From: Lacticaseibacillus hulanensis
GTDB lineage: Bacteria > Bacillota > Bacilli > Lactobacillales > Lactobacillaceae
Assembly (NCBI RefSeq): GCF_004010095.1
Contig: NZ_RRYD01000005.1
Span: 1 to 35,286, forward strand
Length of the DNA: 35,286 nt
Direction: 5' to 3'
Shown: one piece after another, positions 7,467 to 16,579 of the stretch
Layout of the letters: every line of letters starts with the position of its first letter
Position numbering within the stretch: position 1 is the stretch's first letter
The notes under the pieces: model-generated
Told to the model about the DNA's origin: nothing
Database searches by the model: none
What the model saw: the letters and a program-made list of their open reading frames with translations, nothing else
Translations under genes and position numbers: made by a program

Positions 7467-8102
7467 TTAGTACTTGATAATCTTGGTCCCGTGCGCCTGG
7501 TTCACGCCGAGTTCCTTAGTGATTTGGTCGACATTGTTGCTTGTGATGCCCCCGCCAGGCAGAATCTCGATGCGGCCGGCAGCGTATTCAATGTTTTCCT
7601 TAAGTGCAGGGATGGTGGCGGAGATTGGTTCTTTGAGCGTGCCACCATGGGTGAGGATGCGCACGACGCCATGGTCAACTAACCAATCGAGCGCTGCGTG
7701 GCGGTTAGGGGTCGTGATGGCGTCAAAACCCATGTGGCAGACAACTGCCATTGGTTTTGCGGCTTCAATCAGAAGGGACATTATTCTCGTGTCCAGCTTG
7801 CCGTCAGCGGTGACCGCACAAAAGGTGACCGCCGGGACGCCACATTCGTGCGCAGTGCGGATGTCGCCAATCATGATTGCGGTTTCTTCTTCGGTGTAGA
7901 CAAAGTCCCCACCGCGCGGGCGAATCATGGCGACCAGGGGCACGCCGGCTTCTCTGGTGTACGCCGCGGCTGCCGCCATGACCCCGTGGGAGACGGTGGT
8001 CCCACCAACCGCTAAATTGTCGTTGATTTCAATTCGTCCGGCGCCTGCTTTAATAACAGTCGGAATGTCGGTAAAATTCTCAACACAAACTTCCTTAATC
8101 AT
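7467..8102 (-). CDS. cutC: CutC family protein, 211 aa
   Basis: A TIM-barrel protein of the CutC family, traditionally linked to copper homeostasis, though the biochemical role is unsettled. Characteristic segments are RPRGGDFVYTEEE (about residues 61-73), CHMGFDAI and the late LPGGGITSNN. The protein is somewhat shorter than the ~245-aa enterobacterial form but is complete from MIKEVCVENF to the end. The ATG at 8102 is supported by AAAGGAGTG. It is divergent from the YhgE-type gene at 8272; a perfect palindrome (8180-8195) lies between them. No copper-responsive operator was recognised. Confidence 0.87.
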   Translation of the reverse strand: MIKEVCVENFTDIPTVIKAGAGRIEINDNLAVGGTTVSHGVMAAAAAYTREAGVPLVAMIRPRGGDFVYTEEETAIMIGDIRTAHECGVPAVTFCAVTADGKLDTRIMSLLIEAAKPMAVVCHMGFDAITTPNRHAALDWLVDHGVVRILTHGGTLKEPISATIPALKENIEYAAGRIEILPGGGITSNNVDQITKELGVNQAHGTKIIKY

Positions 8103-8179
8103 AACGGAACACTCCTTTGAATGCGGTCACATTACTTCTGAATCAGGTTTCTACATCCATTCTACACTGTTGGCAGACA

Positions 8180-8195
8180 TTTGTTGTACAACAAA
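8180..8195. promoter_or_regulatory. Perfect 16-bp palindrome between cutC and the YhgE-type gene
   Basis: TTTGTTGTACAACAAA is fully self-complementary. It lies in the 169-bp divergent intergenic region, about 20 bp upstream of an extended -10-like TGCTAAAAT (8214-8221) for the rightward gene. The position suits an operator. The binding protein is unknown. Confidence 0.4.
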
Positions 8196-8271
8196 ATTAT
8201 TTATAACTTGTATGCTAAAATACATTGGAAAGACTGTGGGTTGCGGGGTAAATGACACGGAGGACGCGTCA

Positions 8272-11013
8272 ATGAAAAAAGTTGCTGAAATATTCCTACT
8301 TGACTGGAAGCGTATCTTTAAAAGCAAAGCGGCAACGCTACTCATGCTGGCACTACTGATCATTCCGTCACTTTATTGTTGGTTTAATGTCTGGGCACTG
8401 TGGGATCCGTACAGTAAGACGGGCGATTTGCAAGTTGCCGTTTATTCCGCGGACAAGCCAACGACGTTCCAGAATCAAAAAGTGGCGATTGGTGCGCAGT
8501 TGGTGACGGAACTGCACAAGAACAAGAAGATGGGTTGGCGTTTTGTGCAGTCAAAGCAAGCTGTGCAAGATGGTGTGCGTAGTGGGAAATATTACGCGGG
8601 TATTTATGTACCCAAGAATTTTTCCGGTGACCTCATGAGTTTTGTTGAAGGCAAAATTCAAAAGCCCAAGCTGACGTACTACGTGAACGAGAAAATTAAC
8701 GCCGTCGCACCTAAGCTGACGGGGACCGGGGCGTCAACGCTGCAGTCCACGATTGGTGGCGAATTTCAGGAGACGGTTGCTAGCACGCTCATGAAGACGA
8801 TGAACAAAGCTGGTGTCGACCTGGACGATAATTTGCCGATGCTGCGGCGCATGGCCAGCCTGGTTTTGGACACCAAGGCGAACCTGCCCGAATTGGACAA
8901 ATACGTTGCGCAGGCAAAACAGCTTCAGGCGGACATGCCAGCAATTAAAGCAAAATTAAACCAGGCCAACGAATTATCCGCGTACATGCCCGAAGTCAAC
9001 CGGCTCGCACAGAAAATTGTTGCCGTTAATGGGTATATGCCCCAGGTGGCGAGTGCCGGGCAATTGGCGACCACGGTAGCTGGTAAAATTCCGGAAATTA
9101 AGCAGGCAGGCACCCAGCTGGCAACCGTTAATGGCGATTTTAATACCATCAGCAACACCCTTAATTCCGCAATCACAACCGCAAATGGCGCCCTGACCGT
9201 GTTAACCAACGTCAACCGCACGCTGCCTGCCGTTTCGGCGACGGCAAAAGATGCGCAGGGTGTGGTGCAAACTACTAAAAACGAGATAATTCCGCAGATT
9301 GATCAGGCCTTGCCCGCCGTTCGCACCGCTGTGGTTAGTGGGGTTGCCATGCTCACCAATCTGAATACCACAATCAGTTCCGACATGACCCAATTGGCCA
9401 GCGACCTGGACAAGGTGCAATCGGACCCGAATAACGTGGCGGCCCGTGATGCACTGGCGGAGCAGCTGCAGGGAATTGCCAGCAGCAGTCAAAATGGGTC
9501 GGAAACGGCCACCAAGCTCGCAGATACGTTAACGAGTTTGCAGTCGGCGTACAATAAGGGGGCAAATGGCAGTCAGCAGAGCTCGGCGCTTAATGGTGGG
9601 ATTGCGGCCCTGCGTAATATGGCCACGGTTTTGAAGGCATTCAATAAGCAGGCCGACGTGCTTGCTGGCAAAGCCAAGACGGCCAGTGTTGCTCAGCTGG
9701 AAGATGGGGTTCAGAATTTGGCGGTTGTCACGGGGCAGTTCGGCTCAGCTGGCAAGAAATTGCAGAGCACCAAGTTGACCAGCAAAATTGCTTCGTTTAA
9801 CCGGCAGTTTAAACAGCTGTTGAGTGATACCTCGCTCACCCTCGCGCAGCTGAATGATCAGGTGCTACCAGAACTACCGGGTCTGCTTAAAAACACCCGC
9901 AGCATTGTGCAGCAGGCGGTGACGCTCATGACCAAGTACCAAAAGCAGGTGCCGGCACTGCGGCAGGAATTAAGTGATGCTAATACGTTGCTGAACGGGC
10001 ACATGGACGAAATCACGACCGGGCTCACGACTATTAGTGGCCTGTACCAAAACGAGTACCCAACATTAAAAGCAAAGCTGAATCTGGCGACGAGCTTTAT
10101 TCAAAACGACCTGCCGGGTGTGGAGACCGAGTTGACCACTACGCTCAAAACGTTAAATGCGAAACTGCCGGAAGCACAGAAGGCATTGACGGAGGCGAAC
10201 AAGTTGCTGGACGCCGATTGGCCACTATTACGCGACGGCATCAGCAAGGGTGCTGTTTTGGTTGCCAAGGGCGAAAAATCAGTTGATTTTGAAAAGCTCA
10301 TTCAGCTGTTAAAACGTGACGCGGGTAAGGAATCCGATTTCCTTGCTAATCCGGTCACACTGAAGACCAAGTCGTTCTACAGCATTCCCACTTACGGCTC
10401 GGCCAGTGCCCCATTCTACACGGCACTGTGCATGTGGGTGGGCGGATTGCTCCTGTCGAGCATTCTGGTGACGGATGTTGCACTGGATGCAAAGCAAAAG
10501 CGGCGTTACAATATTCGTCATCAGTTTGCGGGCAGGTTCTTGACCTTCGCTGTGATGGGCTTGCTTCAGGCACTCATCGTTGCGTTAGGGAACATGCTCT
10601 TAATTCACGCGTACGTGTTGCAGCCGGTTGCGTTTGTCTTTGCCTCGCTTTTCCTCGACCTAGTGTTCATGGCAATCCTGTACTCACTGGTGGCACTGTT
10701 TGGTAACGTGGGGAAGGGACTCGGAATTATCATTTTGGTTCTGTCCATCTCGGGCGCCGGGGGGAATTTCCCCATCCAGCTTTCTGGGGGATTTTTCCAG
10801 ATGATTAATCCGTGGTTGCCGTTCACGTACGCGGTCAACCTGATTCGCGAAACCGTTGGGGGAATATACTGGCCGAATATGTGGCAGGATATCCGCGTCT
10901 TGTCGGCTTACGGAATTGGCTTTTTCGTGGCTGGTATTCTGCTCAAGGGCCCAATTGCTCCGTGGATGGCCAAGCTGCACGAAAACGCGGTGAAGAGCAA
11001 AATTATTCACTAA
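8272..11013 (+). CDS. YhgE/Pip-type membrane protein (ABC-2-like permease fold), 913 aa
   Basis: A large membrane protein of the YhgE/Pip ('phage infection protein') group. The N-terminal helix at residues ~20-42 precedes the family segment WFNVWALWDPYSKTGDLQVAVYSADKP. Residues ~60-700 form a long extracellular region that is helical and Gln/Leu/Ala-rich, with repeats such as LPxLxxxxxxAxxL that suggest coiled coils. About six transmembrane helices fill residues ~710-900. Relatives include a lactococcal phage receptor; the core function is not established. The reading frame stays open upstream to 7927, but that part is the antisense of cutC. The ATG at 8272 follows CGGAGG at 8258-8263. It has no close operon partner; the diguanylate cyclases start 111 bp downstream. 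Confidence 0.88.
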   Translation: MKKVAEIFLLDWKRIFKSKAATLLMLALLIIPSLYCWFNVWALWDPYSKTGDLQVAVYSADKPTTFQNQKVAIGAQLVTELHKNKKMGWRFVQSKQAVQDGVRSGKYYAGIYVPKNFSGDLMSFVEGKIQKPKLTYYVNEKINAVAPKLTGTGASTLQSTIGGEFQETVASTLMKTMNKAGVDLDDNLPMLRRMASLVLDTKANLPELDKYVAQAKQLQADMPAIKAKLNQANELSAYMPEVNRLAQKIVAVNGYMPQVASAGQLATTVAGKIPEIKQAGTQLATVNGDFNTISNTLNSAITTANGALTVLTNVNRTLPAVSATAKDAQGVVQTTKNEIIPQIDQALPAVRTAVVSGVAMLTNLNTTISSDMTQLASDLDKVQSDPNNVAARDALAEQLQGIASSSQNGSETATKLADTLTSLQSAYNKGANGSQQSSALNGGIAALRNMATVLKAFNKQADVLAGKAKTASVAQLEDGVQNLAVVTGQFGSAGKKLQSTKLTSKIASFNRQFKQLLSDTSLTLAQLNDQVLPELPGLLKNTRSIVQQAVTLMTKYQKQVPALRQELSDANTLLNGHMDEITTGLTTISGLYQNEYPTLKAKLNLATSFIQNDLPGVETELTTTLKTLNAKLPEAQKALTEANKLLDADWPLLRDGISKGAVLVAKGEKSVDFEKLIQLLKRDAGKESDFLANPVTLKTKSFYSIPTYGSASAPFYTALCMWVGGLLLSSILVTDVALDAKQKRRYNIRHQFAGRFLTFAVMGLLQALIVALGNMLLIHAYVLQPVAFVFASLFLDLVFMAILYSLVALFGNVGKGLGIIILVLSISGAGGNFPIQLSGGFFQMINPWLPFTYAVNLIRETVGGIYWPNMWQDIRVLSAYGIGFFVAGILLKGPIAPWMAKLHENAVKSKIIH

Positions 11014-11124
11014 ATTGGCGAAACATATTCACGAAATCCTGTAATGATGGGGTATGTGTGCCTAAATGACGCGTCTGAATCTGATTAACGGAACGAAAAT
11101 CTATGGAAAGGGGGAAAAAGACTG

Positions 11125-12924
11125 TTGCAGGGGTTTGATTGGCAAGTCTGGTTTGTGCATGTCTTCATGTCGATTGTTGTAATTTCGGGGTACATGGCGT
11201 TTTACAACGTCTTTTGGCACCTTGCGTTCGGCGATAATGCGCGCGATAACGTCTGGGCGTACCGACTTTCGCGGCTCGCGGTGTTTCTGACGCCGCTATT
11301 TGCGACCTTTGTATTTGCGTATGCCTGTTATGTTGACCCGATGAATGATTTTTACTACCGAAATCTGCAATTGCTGATTATGGGGATGACGCTGCTGGAC
11401 GACGGCCTGACGCCACTGGTGTACATTGCGCGGTCAATCATGGTCACGGGTTACATCTTACTCATGGGTGTGATGCTTGATTTGGCACCCGCGACACTGG
11501 CTATTGGGCTGGTGGCAACGTTTTTGCAGAGCGTTTATATTCGGCGCAACCAGGCAAGACTGCACTACAATTACCCTCAGATTTTCATTTTGGGACTGAT
11601 TGCGGGGACGATGTTCTGGTTTATGCAACCAAATATTTCCGTGGCCAACGCGATTGCCGCGGTCATTACGTACGTTGCGATGCTGTCGTTCGCGTTCATC
11701 TTGTGGACCGAGCGGCACAAGGCGGACGTGGAAAGACGGCAACTGAAGCGGCGCGCCGATGTCGACACGCTGACACAGGTGAACAGTTTCGCCCGTTTTC
11801 GTGAAGATTTAGGCCGGATTTTTCAACAGGAGCAGGCACAGGCCACGACTGTTATTTTGGTTATGCTCGACATCAATCACTTTAAGGCGGTTAACGATGA
11901 GCATGGACATCTGGCCGGGAATGCGATTCTGCGGGACGTTGCGGCGCTGTTAAGCGAAGTGATTGGCGAGGCGGATGTTGATTTTACCGTCTACCGAACG
12001 GGCGGTGAGGAGTTCAACGTGCTGTTTAAAAATGCTTCAATGGCTGCCGTTCGCGCGGCAATGCTTGATTGCTGGTCGGACGTGCGCAAACGGGAGTTCC
12101 GGTACGAAGGTAGGCAGATGCACGTCACCATCTCAGTTGGGATTGTTGAGCAGCAAGTCGGCGAGGAGGCTGATGACTTGGTTAAGCGCGCCGATGCTAA
12201 CTTGTACCTGTCGAAAAGGCGTGGGCGGGACACAATCACCATCGAAGGGAAGACGGAACGGCTCAGTGAGCGCCAGATTGCAACGCACACCTTTGCATTT
12301 TTCACGCAACCAATTGTGCGCTTGCGGGACGGTGCAACCATGCGCAGTGAATTGCTCCTGCGCAGCTTCAACGAACTGAGCAACCGCTGGCTTAACCCCC
12401 AAACCTTTGAGGTCACTGTGCGGACGCAAATTAATCTGGTCAGGAAAGTTGGCCGCAGCCAAAAGGGTGGTAGCTTCAGCCTGAATATGCGCCTGGTGCA
12501 GTTTAGTGATGCCAAGACGCCAGAACGGTTGGGCCAGTTTGTGGCACAGTCGCCTGATGTCGATGGCCTAGTGATTGAGTTATCGTCTCTGCCGCAATTA
12601 GAAACGTTCCGCGAGGTGGTTCCGCGGTACCACAGCCGCAAAATTTTGGTTGAGCTCGACAACGTGCAACGAATTGATGATCCCGCGTCCGTTCAGGATT
12701 ATCTGGACCTAGTTGATGGGTTAAAATTTGACCTCGCCGATTTACCCGGTGATGCCGCGGAGATAGCAATTCGCAAATGGCTCGTCTACGCGCAGATGTA
12801 TGATTTGATTTTCACCCTTGTCGGGGTGGAAACGGCAACCGACATGTTGATGGCCAAGGACCTCGGCATTGAGCGCGGCGAGGGGACGTACTTTGCGCGG
12901 CCGAGTTTGCCCCAGATGCGTTAA
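11125..12924 (+). CDS. Membrane diguanylate cyclase with degenerate EAL domain, 599 aa (first of a tandem pair)
   Basis: A predicted c-di-GMP synthase. Residues ~10-195 contain about six transmembrane helices (a sensory or anchoring module), followed by a GGDEF domain at ~205-375. The domain keeps the metal and substrate residues: LDINHFKAVNDEHGHLAGN (~249-266) and GGEEF (293-297). The allosteric RxxD site five residues before GGEEF is absent (DVDF there), so product inhibition is unlikely. Residues ~390-599 are a decayed EAL domain: the EAL signature reads SELLLRS, and the Asp-Asp catalytic motif is not found, while the YQPI-like start (TQPIV) and a VGVET motif remain. Phosphodiesterase activity is therefore unlikely, and c-di-GMP binding is possible. 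A TTG start at 11125 follows an AAGGGGGAAA site. The next gene is a paralogue after 30 bp. Confidence 0.87.
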   Translation: MQGFDWQVWFVHVFMSIVVISGYMAFYNVFWHLAFGDNARDNVWAYRLSRLAVFLTPLFATFVFAYACYVDPMNDFYYRNLQLLIMGMTLLDDGLTPLVYIARSIMVTGYILLMGVMLDLAPATLAIGLVATFLQSVYIRRNQARLHYNYPQIFILGLIAGTMFWFMQPNISVANAIAAVITYVAMLSFAFILWTERHKADVERRQLKRRADVDTLTQVNSFARFREDLGRIFQQEQAQATTVILVMLDINHFKAVNDEHGHLAGNAILRDVAALLSEVIGEADVDFTVYRTGGEEFNVLFKNASMAAVRAAMLDCWSDVRKREFRYEGRQMHVTISVGIVEQQVGEEADDLVKRADANLYLSKRRGRDTITIEGKTERLSERQIATHTFAFFTQPIVRLRDGATMRSELLLRSFNELSNRWLNPQTFEVTVRTQINLVRKVGRSQKGGSFSLNMRLVQFSDAKTPERLGQFVAQSPDVDGLVIELSSLPQLETFREVVPRYHSRKILVELDNVQRIDDPASVQDYLDLVDGLKFDLADLPGDAAEIAIRKWLVYAQMYDLIFTLVGVETATDMLMAKDLGIERGEGTYFARPSLPQMR

Positions 12925-12954
12925 TAATCTTTGGTGAAAGGAGGAAGAGGGTGA

Positions 12955-14751
12955 ATGTTAAATTGGGGCTTGTGGTTCATTCATGTTTTCGTCTCCACAT
13001 TATTCATCGCGGGTTATCTGACGGTTTACGGGCGTTACTGGCGGTATATTTTCTTTGGTAATTTGGCCGGCACCCGGCAGCAGATTAACGCTTGGGGTCT
13101 TGTGTTCATGCCGCTGATATTGGCGTCATTACTGATGGCTGCGGCGTATGTTGATCCGATGAACCGCGCGATGTACATGAACTTGACCCTCTTTGTCGTC
13201 GCTTACCCGCTAATCACCGAAAAAGTAGCGCTCGGTCAGTACACTTTCATTTGCCTGATTTTCAGTGGATTCTGGTTCCGGTATCACGCGGATAGTTGGC
13301 CACTAATTGCTGCGTCGTTTGTTTTCCTCGTGCTGGTCTTTGCCGTTAATTGGTTGAATCATCCCAAGTCACGGTACACATGGTGGCTGAATGGGCTGCT
13401 GGCCCTAGCGCTCAGCAGTGGCTTTTGGCTCACACAAAGTAATCAGCCGGTTGCGATTGCCTGGAGCGGCTTTGTTACCTTCATGTTGATGAATACCTTT
13501 GCGTTCATCTACTGGAGTAACGTGCATCAAAACGATTTGGAGCACAAGCGGCTGGAGGACAAGGCCAACTATGACGCGCTGACCAGTACCAAAAGTTATG
13601 CCCTTTTCCGGACGGATTTGGGTAATGCTTTTGCGGCGGCACGTGAAAGTGGCGAGGCGCTCACCCTGGTGATGCTCGACATCGATAATTTCAAGGCAAT
13701 TAACGACCGGTACAGTCACATGGCCGGCAATGCGATTTTGGTGGGCGTGGCCACGCTCATGGACAAGGTGCTCACTGCCCGCAGCGGTTTGCATCGGCAA
13801 ATCTATCGTACCGGTGGTGAGGAGTTCAACGTTGTTTTCCCTAAACAAACACCGGGTGAAATATTTGCCGAGGTTGATGCTCTTTGGCGCGCGATTAGGA
13901 ACGCACACTTTGATTATGAGGGTAAGCAGATTCACGTGACGGTGTCGGTTGGGGTCACGGAGATGCGGCCCAGCGATATGAACATCGATGACCTGTATAA
14001 GCGCGTTGACGAGAACCTGTACTATTCCAAACGCAGCGGGCGAGATGCAATCACGATTGAAGGTGTTACGCGGCGTAACGGGGGGCGGCAGGTTGACATG
14101 ATTCCGTACGCATTTTACACGCAGCCGATTATTGACATTGCAACTGGTAAGGTGCAGCGGAATGAATTGCTAGCCCGAACGTATAACCGGGTCGACCAGA
14201 CGTGGACTACTGCTGATGATTTTGCGATGACCGAACAGTCGCTGACGGATATGATTCAGCGCACACTGGCGCAATTACCGATTCAAAGCATGAACGTCAA
14301 TCTCCCGTGGCGCCAATTCGCAGATAAGCGGGTGCAGGAAGAACTTTGCCGTTTTTCGGTGACCAATTTTGACGAGCATGAATTGACTCTAGAAATAGCG
14401 AGTTGCAGTGATGTAGCCGCGTTGCGCGATTGTGTGGCAGAGTACCATGCAGCAAAAATCCGCGTTGCCTTGGACCTGCACAGTGGGTTGCCGATGCGGG
14501 GTGCACTGGCAGAAGTTGTTGATGCCGTGGACATCTGCAAATTGTCCATTGCTAATCTTCAGGCGATTGCAGGTGCCACCAATGCGTGGCGCGAGGTAGC
14601 TGAATGGCAGAAGCTGGTGGAAGAACACGGTAAGTATTTCTCCTTGACGGACGTCAATTCTGAAGAGGACGTAAAAAAAGCAGCGAAGATGGGTATCCGC
14701 TACTTACAGGGTGATTATTTTAGTCAGCCATCACTGCCCGAGGTTTCATAA
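12955..14751 (+). CDS. Membrane diguanylate cyclase with degenerate EAL domain, 598 aa (second of a tandem pair)
   Basis: Paralogue of the preceding gene with the same layout: about six transmembrane helices (~5-190), GGDEF (~205-370) and a decayed EAL region (~385-598). The cyclase motifs are intact (LDIDNFKAINDRYSHMAGN, GGEEF at 287-291), though the usual GH is SH here. No RxxD I-site precedes GGEEF (GLHR). The EAL signature reads RNELLAR, the middle motif is MNVNLPWRQF and the C-terminus has YLQGDYFSQPS, all reminiscent of EAL but without its catalytic acids. The shared DPMN motif after transmembrane helix 2 (about residues 67-70) in both proteins suggests the same sensory fold. AAAGGAGG at 12937-12944 supports the ATG at 12955. 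The 30-bp gap and single downstream terminator indicate an operon. Confidence 0.87.
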   Translation: MLNWGLWFIHVFVSTLFIAGYLTVYGRYWRYIFFGNLAGTRQQINAWGLVFMPLILASLLMAAAYVDPMNRAMYMNLTLFVVAYPLITEKVALGQYTFICLIFSGFWFRYHADSWPLIAASFVFLVLVFAVNWLNHPKSRYTWWLNGLLALALSSGFWLTQSNQPVAIAWSGFVTFMLMNTFAFIYWSNVHQNDLEHKRLEDKANYDALTSTKSYALFRTDLGNAFAAARESGEALTLVMLDIDNFKAINDRYSHMAGNAILVGVATLMDKVLTARSGLHRQIYRTGGEEFNVVFPKQTPGEIFAEVDALWRAIRNAHFDYEGKQIHVTVSVGVTEMRPSDMNIDDLYKRVDENLYYSKRSGRDAITIEGVTRRNGGRQVDMIPYAFYTQPIIDIATGKVQRNELLARTYNRVDQTWTTADDFAMTEQSLTDMIQRTLAQLPIQSMNVNLPWRQFADKRVQEELCRFSVTNFDEHELTLEIASCSDVAALRDCVAEYHAAKIRVALDLHSGLPMRGALAEVVDAVDICKLSIANLQAIAGATNAWREVAEWQKLVEEHGKYFSLTDVNSEEDVKKAAKMGIRYLQGDYFSQPSLPEVS

Positions 14752-14774
14752 TTTATATCCCGCCAAAATAAAAA

Positions 14775-14816
14775 CCCCCGTCGTGGGACGGGGGAAAATT
14801 TTGGGGGGATTTTTTT
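14775..14816 (+). terminator. Terminator of the diguanylate cyclase operon
   Basis: A perfect stem CCCCCGTC-GTGG-GACGGGGG at 14775-14794 is followed by AAAATTTT, a G run and seven T. The T run is displaced from the stem, so efficiency is uncertain. The rest of the gap to 15069 shows no gene; it is A/T-rich with no clear signals. Confidence 0.7.
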
Positions 14817-15069
14817 GAGGGAGTGTAATAATTAGGATAATACTCGGCATATCGCCGCTCCATGACTTTAGTATATGCGCCAAACAAAAATAACACGTGC
14901 AATATTGTTAAACTAATTTTGTAGTTTGTGCAACTGGTACAGGACGCGCCATTGGTGGGTACATATCATCTGTGTTAATCAGTTAATCTAACCAAGATAA
15001 CAGCACGCTTGCGAGCCGGTGAGCTGTTGGCTGAGTTATTCGTCGATAATTCGGTTGTTCAGTGATTTG

Positions 15070-15780
15070 TTACAGCGTGATTAGGCGAACCGTGCGGACA
15101 TTGTCGTTTTGCGATAACCCGTCAATAATCTCCGCGTAGGACACATTCCGGGGCATTTCAATTCGGTAAATGTTCTTGTAAAGGTGATCGTGGTTACCCA
15201 GCTTATTTGGTTCCGTGGAGAAGGCAACGCCAAGAACCTTAATTTCGTGTTCACCAAAGTACACCTTGATGAATTGCTGAGTGGTGGCTTTATCAACGTA
15301 TTTGACCTCAATCCGGCGAATCGGCGTGATACGGATGGCGCGCTTGAGGACGGTCAGGACGATAAATACGAAGACACCGCTAATGACGGCAATTGGGTAG
15401 TACCCCATCCCAATGGCCAGGCCGATACCGGCAGTGGCCCACAGGGATGCGGCGGTTGTCAGTCCGGAAATGTTGTGGCGGGTAACGATGATGGTCCCTG
15501 CACCGAGGAACCCAATCCCACTGACGACTTGGGCAATCAGCCGTGCGGGGTCTGAGCGAATCGCCTCGTAAATTTCGTGGTGGCTGGCGGCAAAGGCAAT
15601 CGTCTGCGCGGCGATTTCTTGCTGAATCATCGCGATGACACAGGCGCCTATGCAGACCAGAATGTGGGTCCGCATGCCCGCGGGGTGACTATTGTGTTCA
15701 CGGTTAAAACCGATGACCCCCGCGATAATGACGGCCAAGGTGAGGCGCAGGAGCACTGTTGGTATATCTACATCAAACAT
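15070..15780 (-). CDS. MgtC/SapB family membrane protein, 236 aa
   Basis: An integral membrane protein of the MgtC/SapB family. Four to five helices cover residues ~5-150, with family motifs GVIGFNREHNSHPAGMRTHILVC (about residues 21-43, split here only for description), SGIGFLGAGTII and LTTAASLWATAGIGLAIG. A soluble C-terminal domain of about 80 residues (~155-236) has the ferredoxin-like look of family members. MgtC proteins are tied to Mg2+-limited growth and to F-type ATPase modulation in pathogens; the role in lactobacilli is not defined. The ATG at 15780 follows AAGGGGAAAA. I see no magnesium riboswitch in the ~240-bp upstream region. Confidence 0.88.
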   Translation of the reverse strand: MFDVDIPTVLLRLTLAVIIAGVIGFNREHNSHPAGMRTHILVCIGACVIAMIQQEIAAQTIAFAASHHEIYEAIRSDPARLIAQVVSGIGFLGAGTIIVTRHNISGLTTAASLWATAGIGLAIGMGYYPIAVISGVFVFIVLTVLKRAIRITPIRRIEVKYVDKATTQQFIKVYFGEHEIKVLGVAFSTEPNKLGNHDHLYKNIYRIEMPRNVSYAEIIDGLSQNDNVRTVRLITL

Positions 15781-15937
15781 TTTTTCCCCTTCTTGAGTAG
15801 TAAGTATCGGATAATACTACCGCTGACGTTTGTTCATCTTTCATCTTATCCGGACATTTTCATCCCTTCAAGTTAACTTCGCGGAAAAATCAAAAAATCT
15901 CCCCCTAAAGTCTGATTATTAAATACATTGTTTTATC

Positions 15938-15943
15938 TATAAT
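15938..15943 (+). promoter_or_regulatory. TATAAT -10 element upstream of the 91-aa gene
   Basis: A perfect TATAAT lies about 80 bp before the ATG at 16025. No good -35 is seen 16-18 bases upstream (T-rich TCTGATTATT region), so the assignment is tentative. Confidence 0.4.
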
Positions 15944-16024
15944 GACTGTATTGAAGAAGATAAATGAGGCTTTATAAATTGCGAACCGCGTCCAAACTAG
16001 ACCGGCCGTGAAGGAGGAATCACC

Positions 16025-16300
16025 ATGCAAGAAATGGCATACGAATACAAGGACATTCAGATGAATAGCAAGGATGCCAGTTACCGGCTGAACGCGTACA
16101 AACGGTTTGGTTGGGAAACAATCGATGCATGGTTAGGCGACAACACGACGGTACGGCTCCAGCGGCCACTTGGAAGTCCATATTACGCGAAGTGGGTTGC
16201 GGACGAGCAGGATTTTGAAAACGCGATGGAGCGTGCGCAACGCGGAAGGGTCCTAATGTCTTTTTCGTGGCTAAACAAGCACAGCATGCGCAGTAAATAG
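16025..16300 (+). CDS. Hypothetical protein, 91 aa
   Basis: Not recognised. A small soluble-looking, Arg/Lys- and aromatic-rich protein (FGWETIDAWLG, YYAKWVADEQDF) with no signal peptide, membrane segment or known motif. It is supported as a real gene by AAGGAGG at 16011-16017 with correct spacing, a TATAAT element at 15938, and a well-placed terminator immediately after the stop. It stands alone between the divergent MgtC gene and the tyrS leader. Confidence 0.75.
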   Translation: MQEMAYEYKDIQMNSKDASYRLNAYKRFGWETIDAWLGDNTTVRLQRPLGSPYYAKWVADEQDFENAMERAQRGRVLMSFSWLNKHSMRSK

Positions 16301-16312
16301 TTTCGCACAATT

Positions 16313-16342
16313 AAGCCTGGTTCTTTTACACAGGCTTTTTTG
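16313..16342 (+). terminator. Terminator of the 91-aa gene
   Basis: AAGCCTG and CAGGCTT pair around an 11-base loop and run into six T. Confidence 0.8.
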
Positions 16343-16436
16343 TTTGCGGTGGCCAGACTGAGTGATTGGGGAAATCAGAGTTGGTTGTCAACAATGGCAA
16401 TCGTGATTTGCGTAAGGTTCAGTATTGTAAACAGGC

Positions 16437-16531
16437 TTATCCACTTTTTCAACAGGGAAAAACAATTCTTTACTACTTATGCACCTGTGGATAGCTGCTT
16501 TTTGGGGGATGGTGTTGACCATTTATCCACA
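16437..16531. promoter_or_regulatory. Cluster of DnaA-box-like sequences upstream of the tyrS leader
   Basis: Against the consensus TTATNCACA I see TTATCCACT (16437-16445), TTATGCACC (16477-16485) directly abutting the reverse box TGTGGATAG (16486-16494), and a perfect TTATCCACA (16523-16531). The last site is 16 bp upstream of the tyrS promoter -35. A second group lies downstream at 16864-16933. Binding by DnaA is inferred from sequence only. Confidence 0.5.
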
Positions 16532-16546
16532 CCGAAGTTAATATTT

Positions 16547-16575
16547 TTGACCGGCAGGAAATGACGTGCTAAACT
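16547..16575 (+). promoter_or_regulatory. Promoter of the tyrS T-box transcript
   Basis: TTGACC (-35, 16547-16552) and TAAACT (-10, 16570-16575) are separated by 17 bases. The -10 has an upstream TG (extended -10). It lies immediately before the T-box stem I. Confidence 0.7.
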
Positions 16576-16579
16576 CTCC

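Noticed and set aside
7927..8271. N-terminal extension of the YhgE-type protein to a 1028-aa frame
   Set aside because: The extra part is antisense to cutC and the divergent promoter region. GGAGG at 8259-8263 fixes the ATG at 8272.
11991..12662. Minus-strand 223-aa frame inside the first diguanylate cyclase gene
   Set aside because: It is Ser/Arg-rich, has no ribosome site and lies opposite a gene with conserved motifs.
16401..16560. A replication origin at the DnaA-box-like cluster
   Set aside because: No dnaA, dnaN or other origin genes are present and there is no clear A/T-rich unwinding region with repeats. The boxes are reported as a cluster only.
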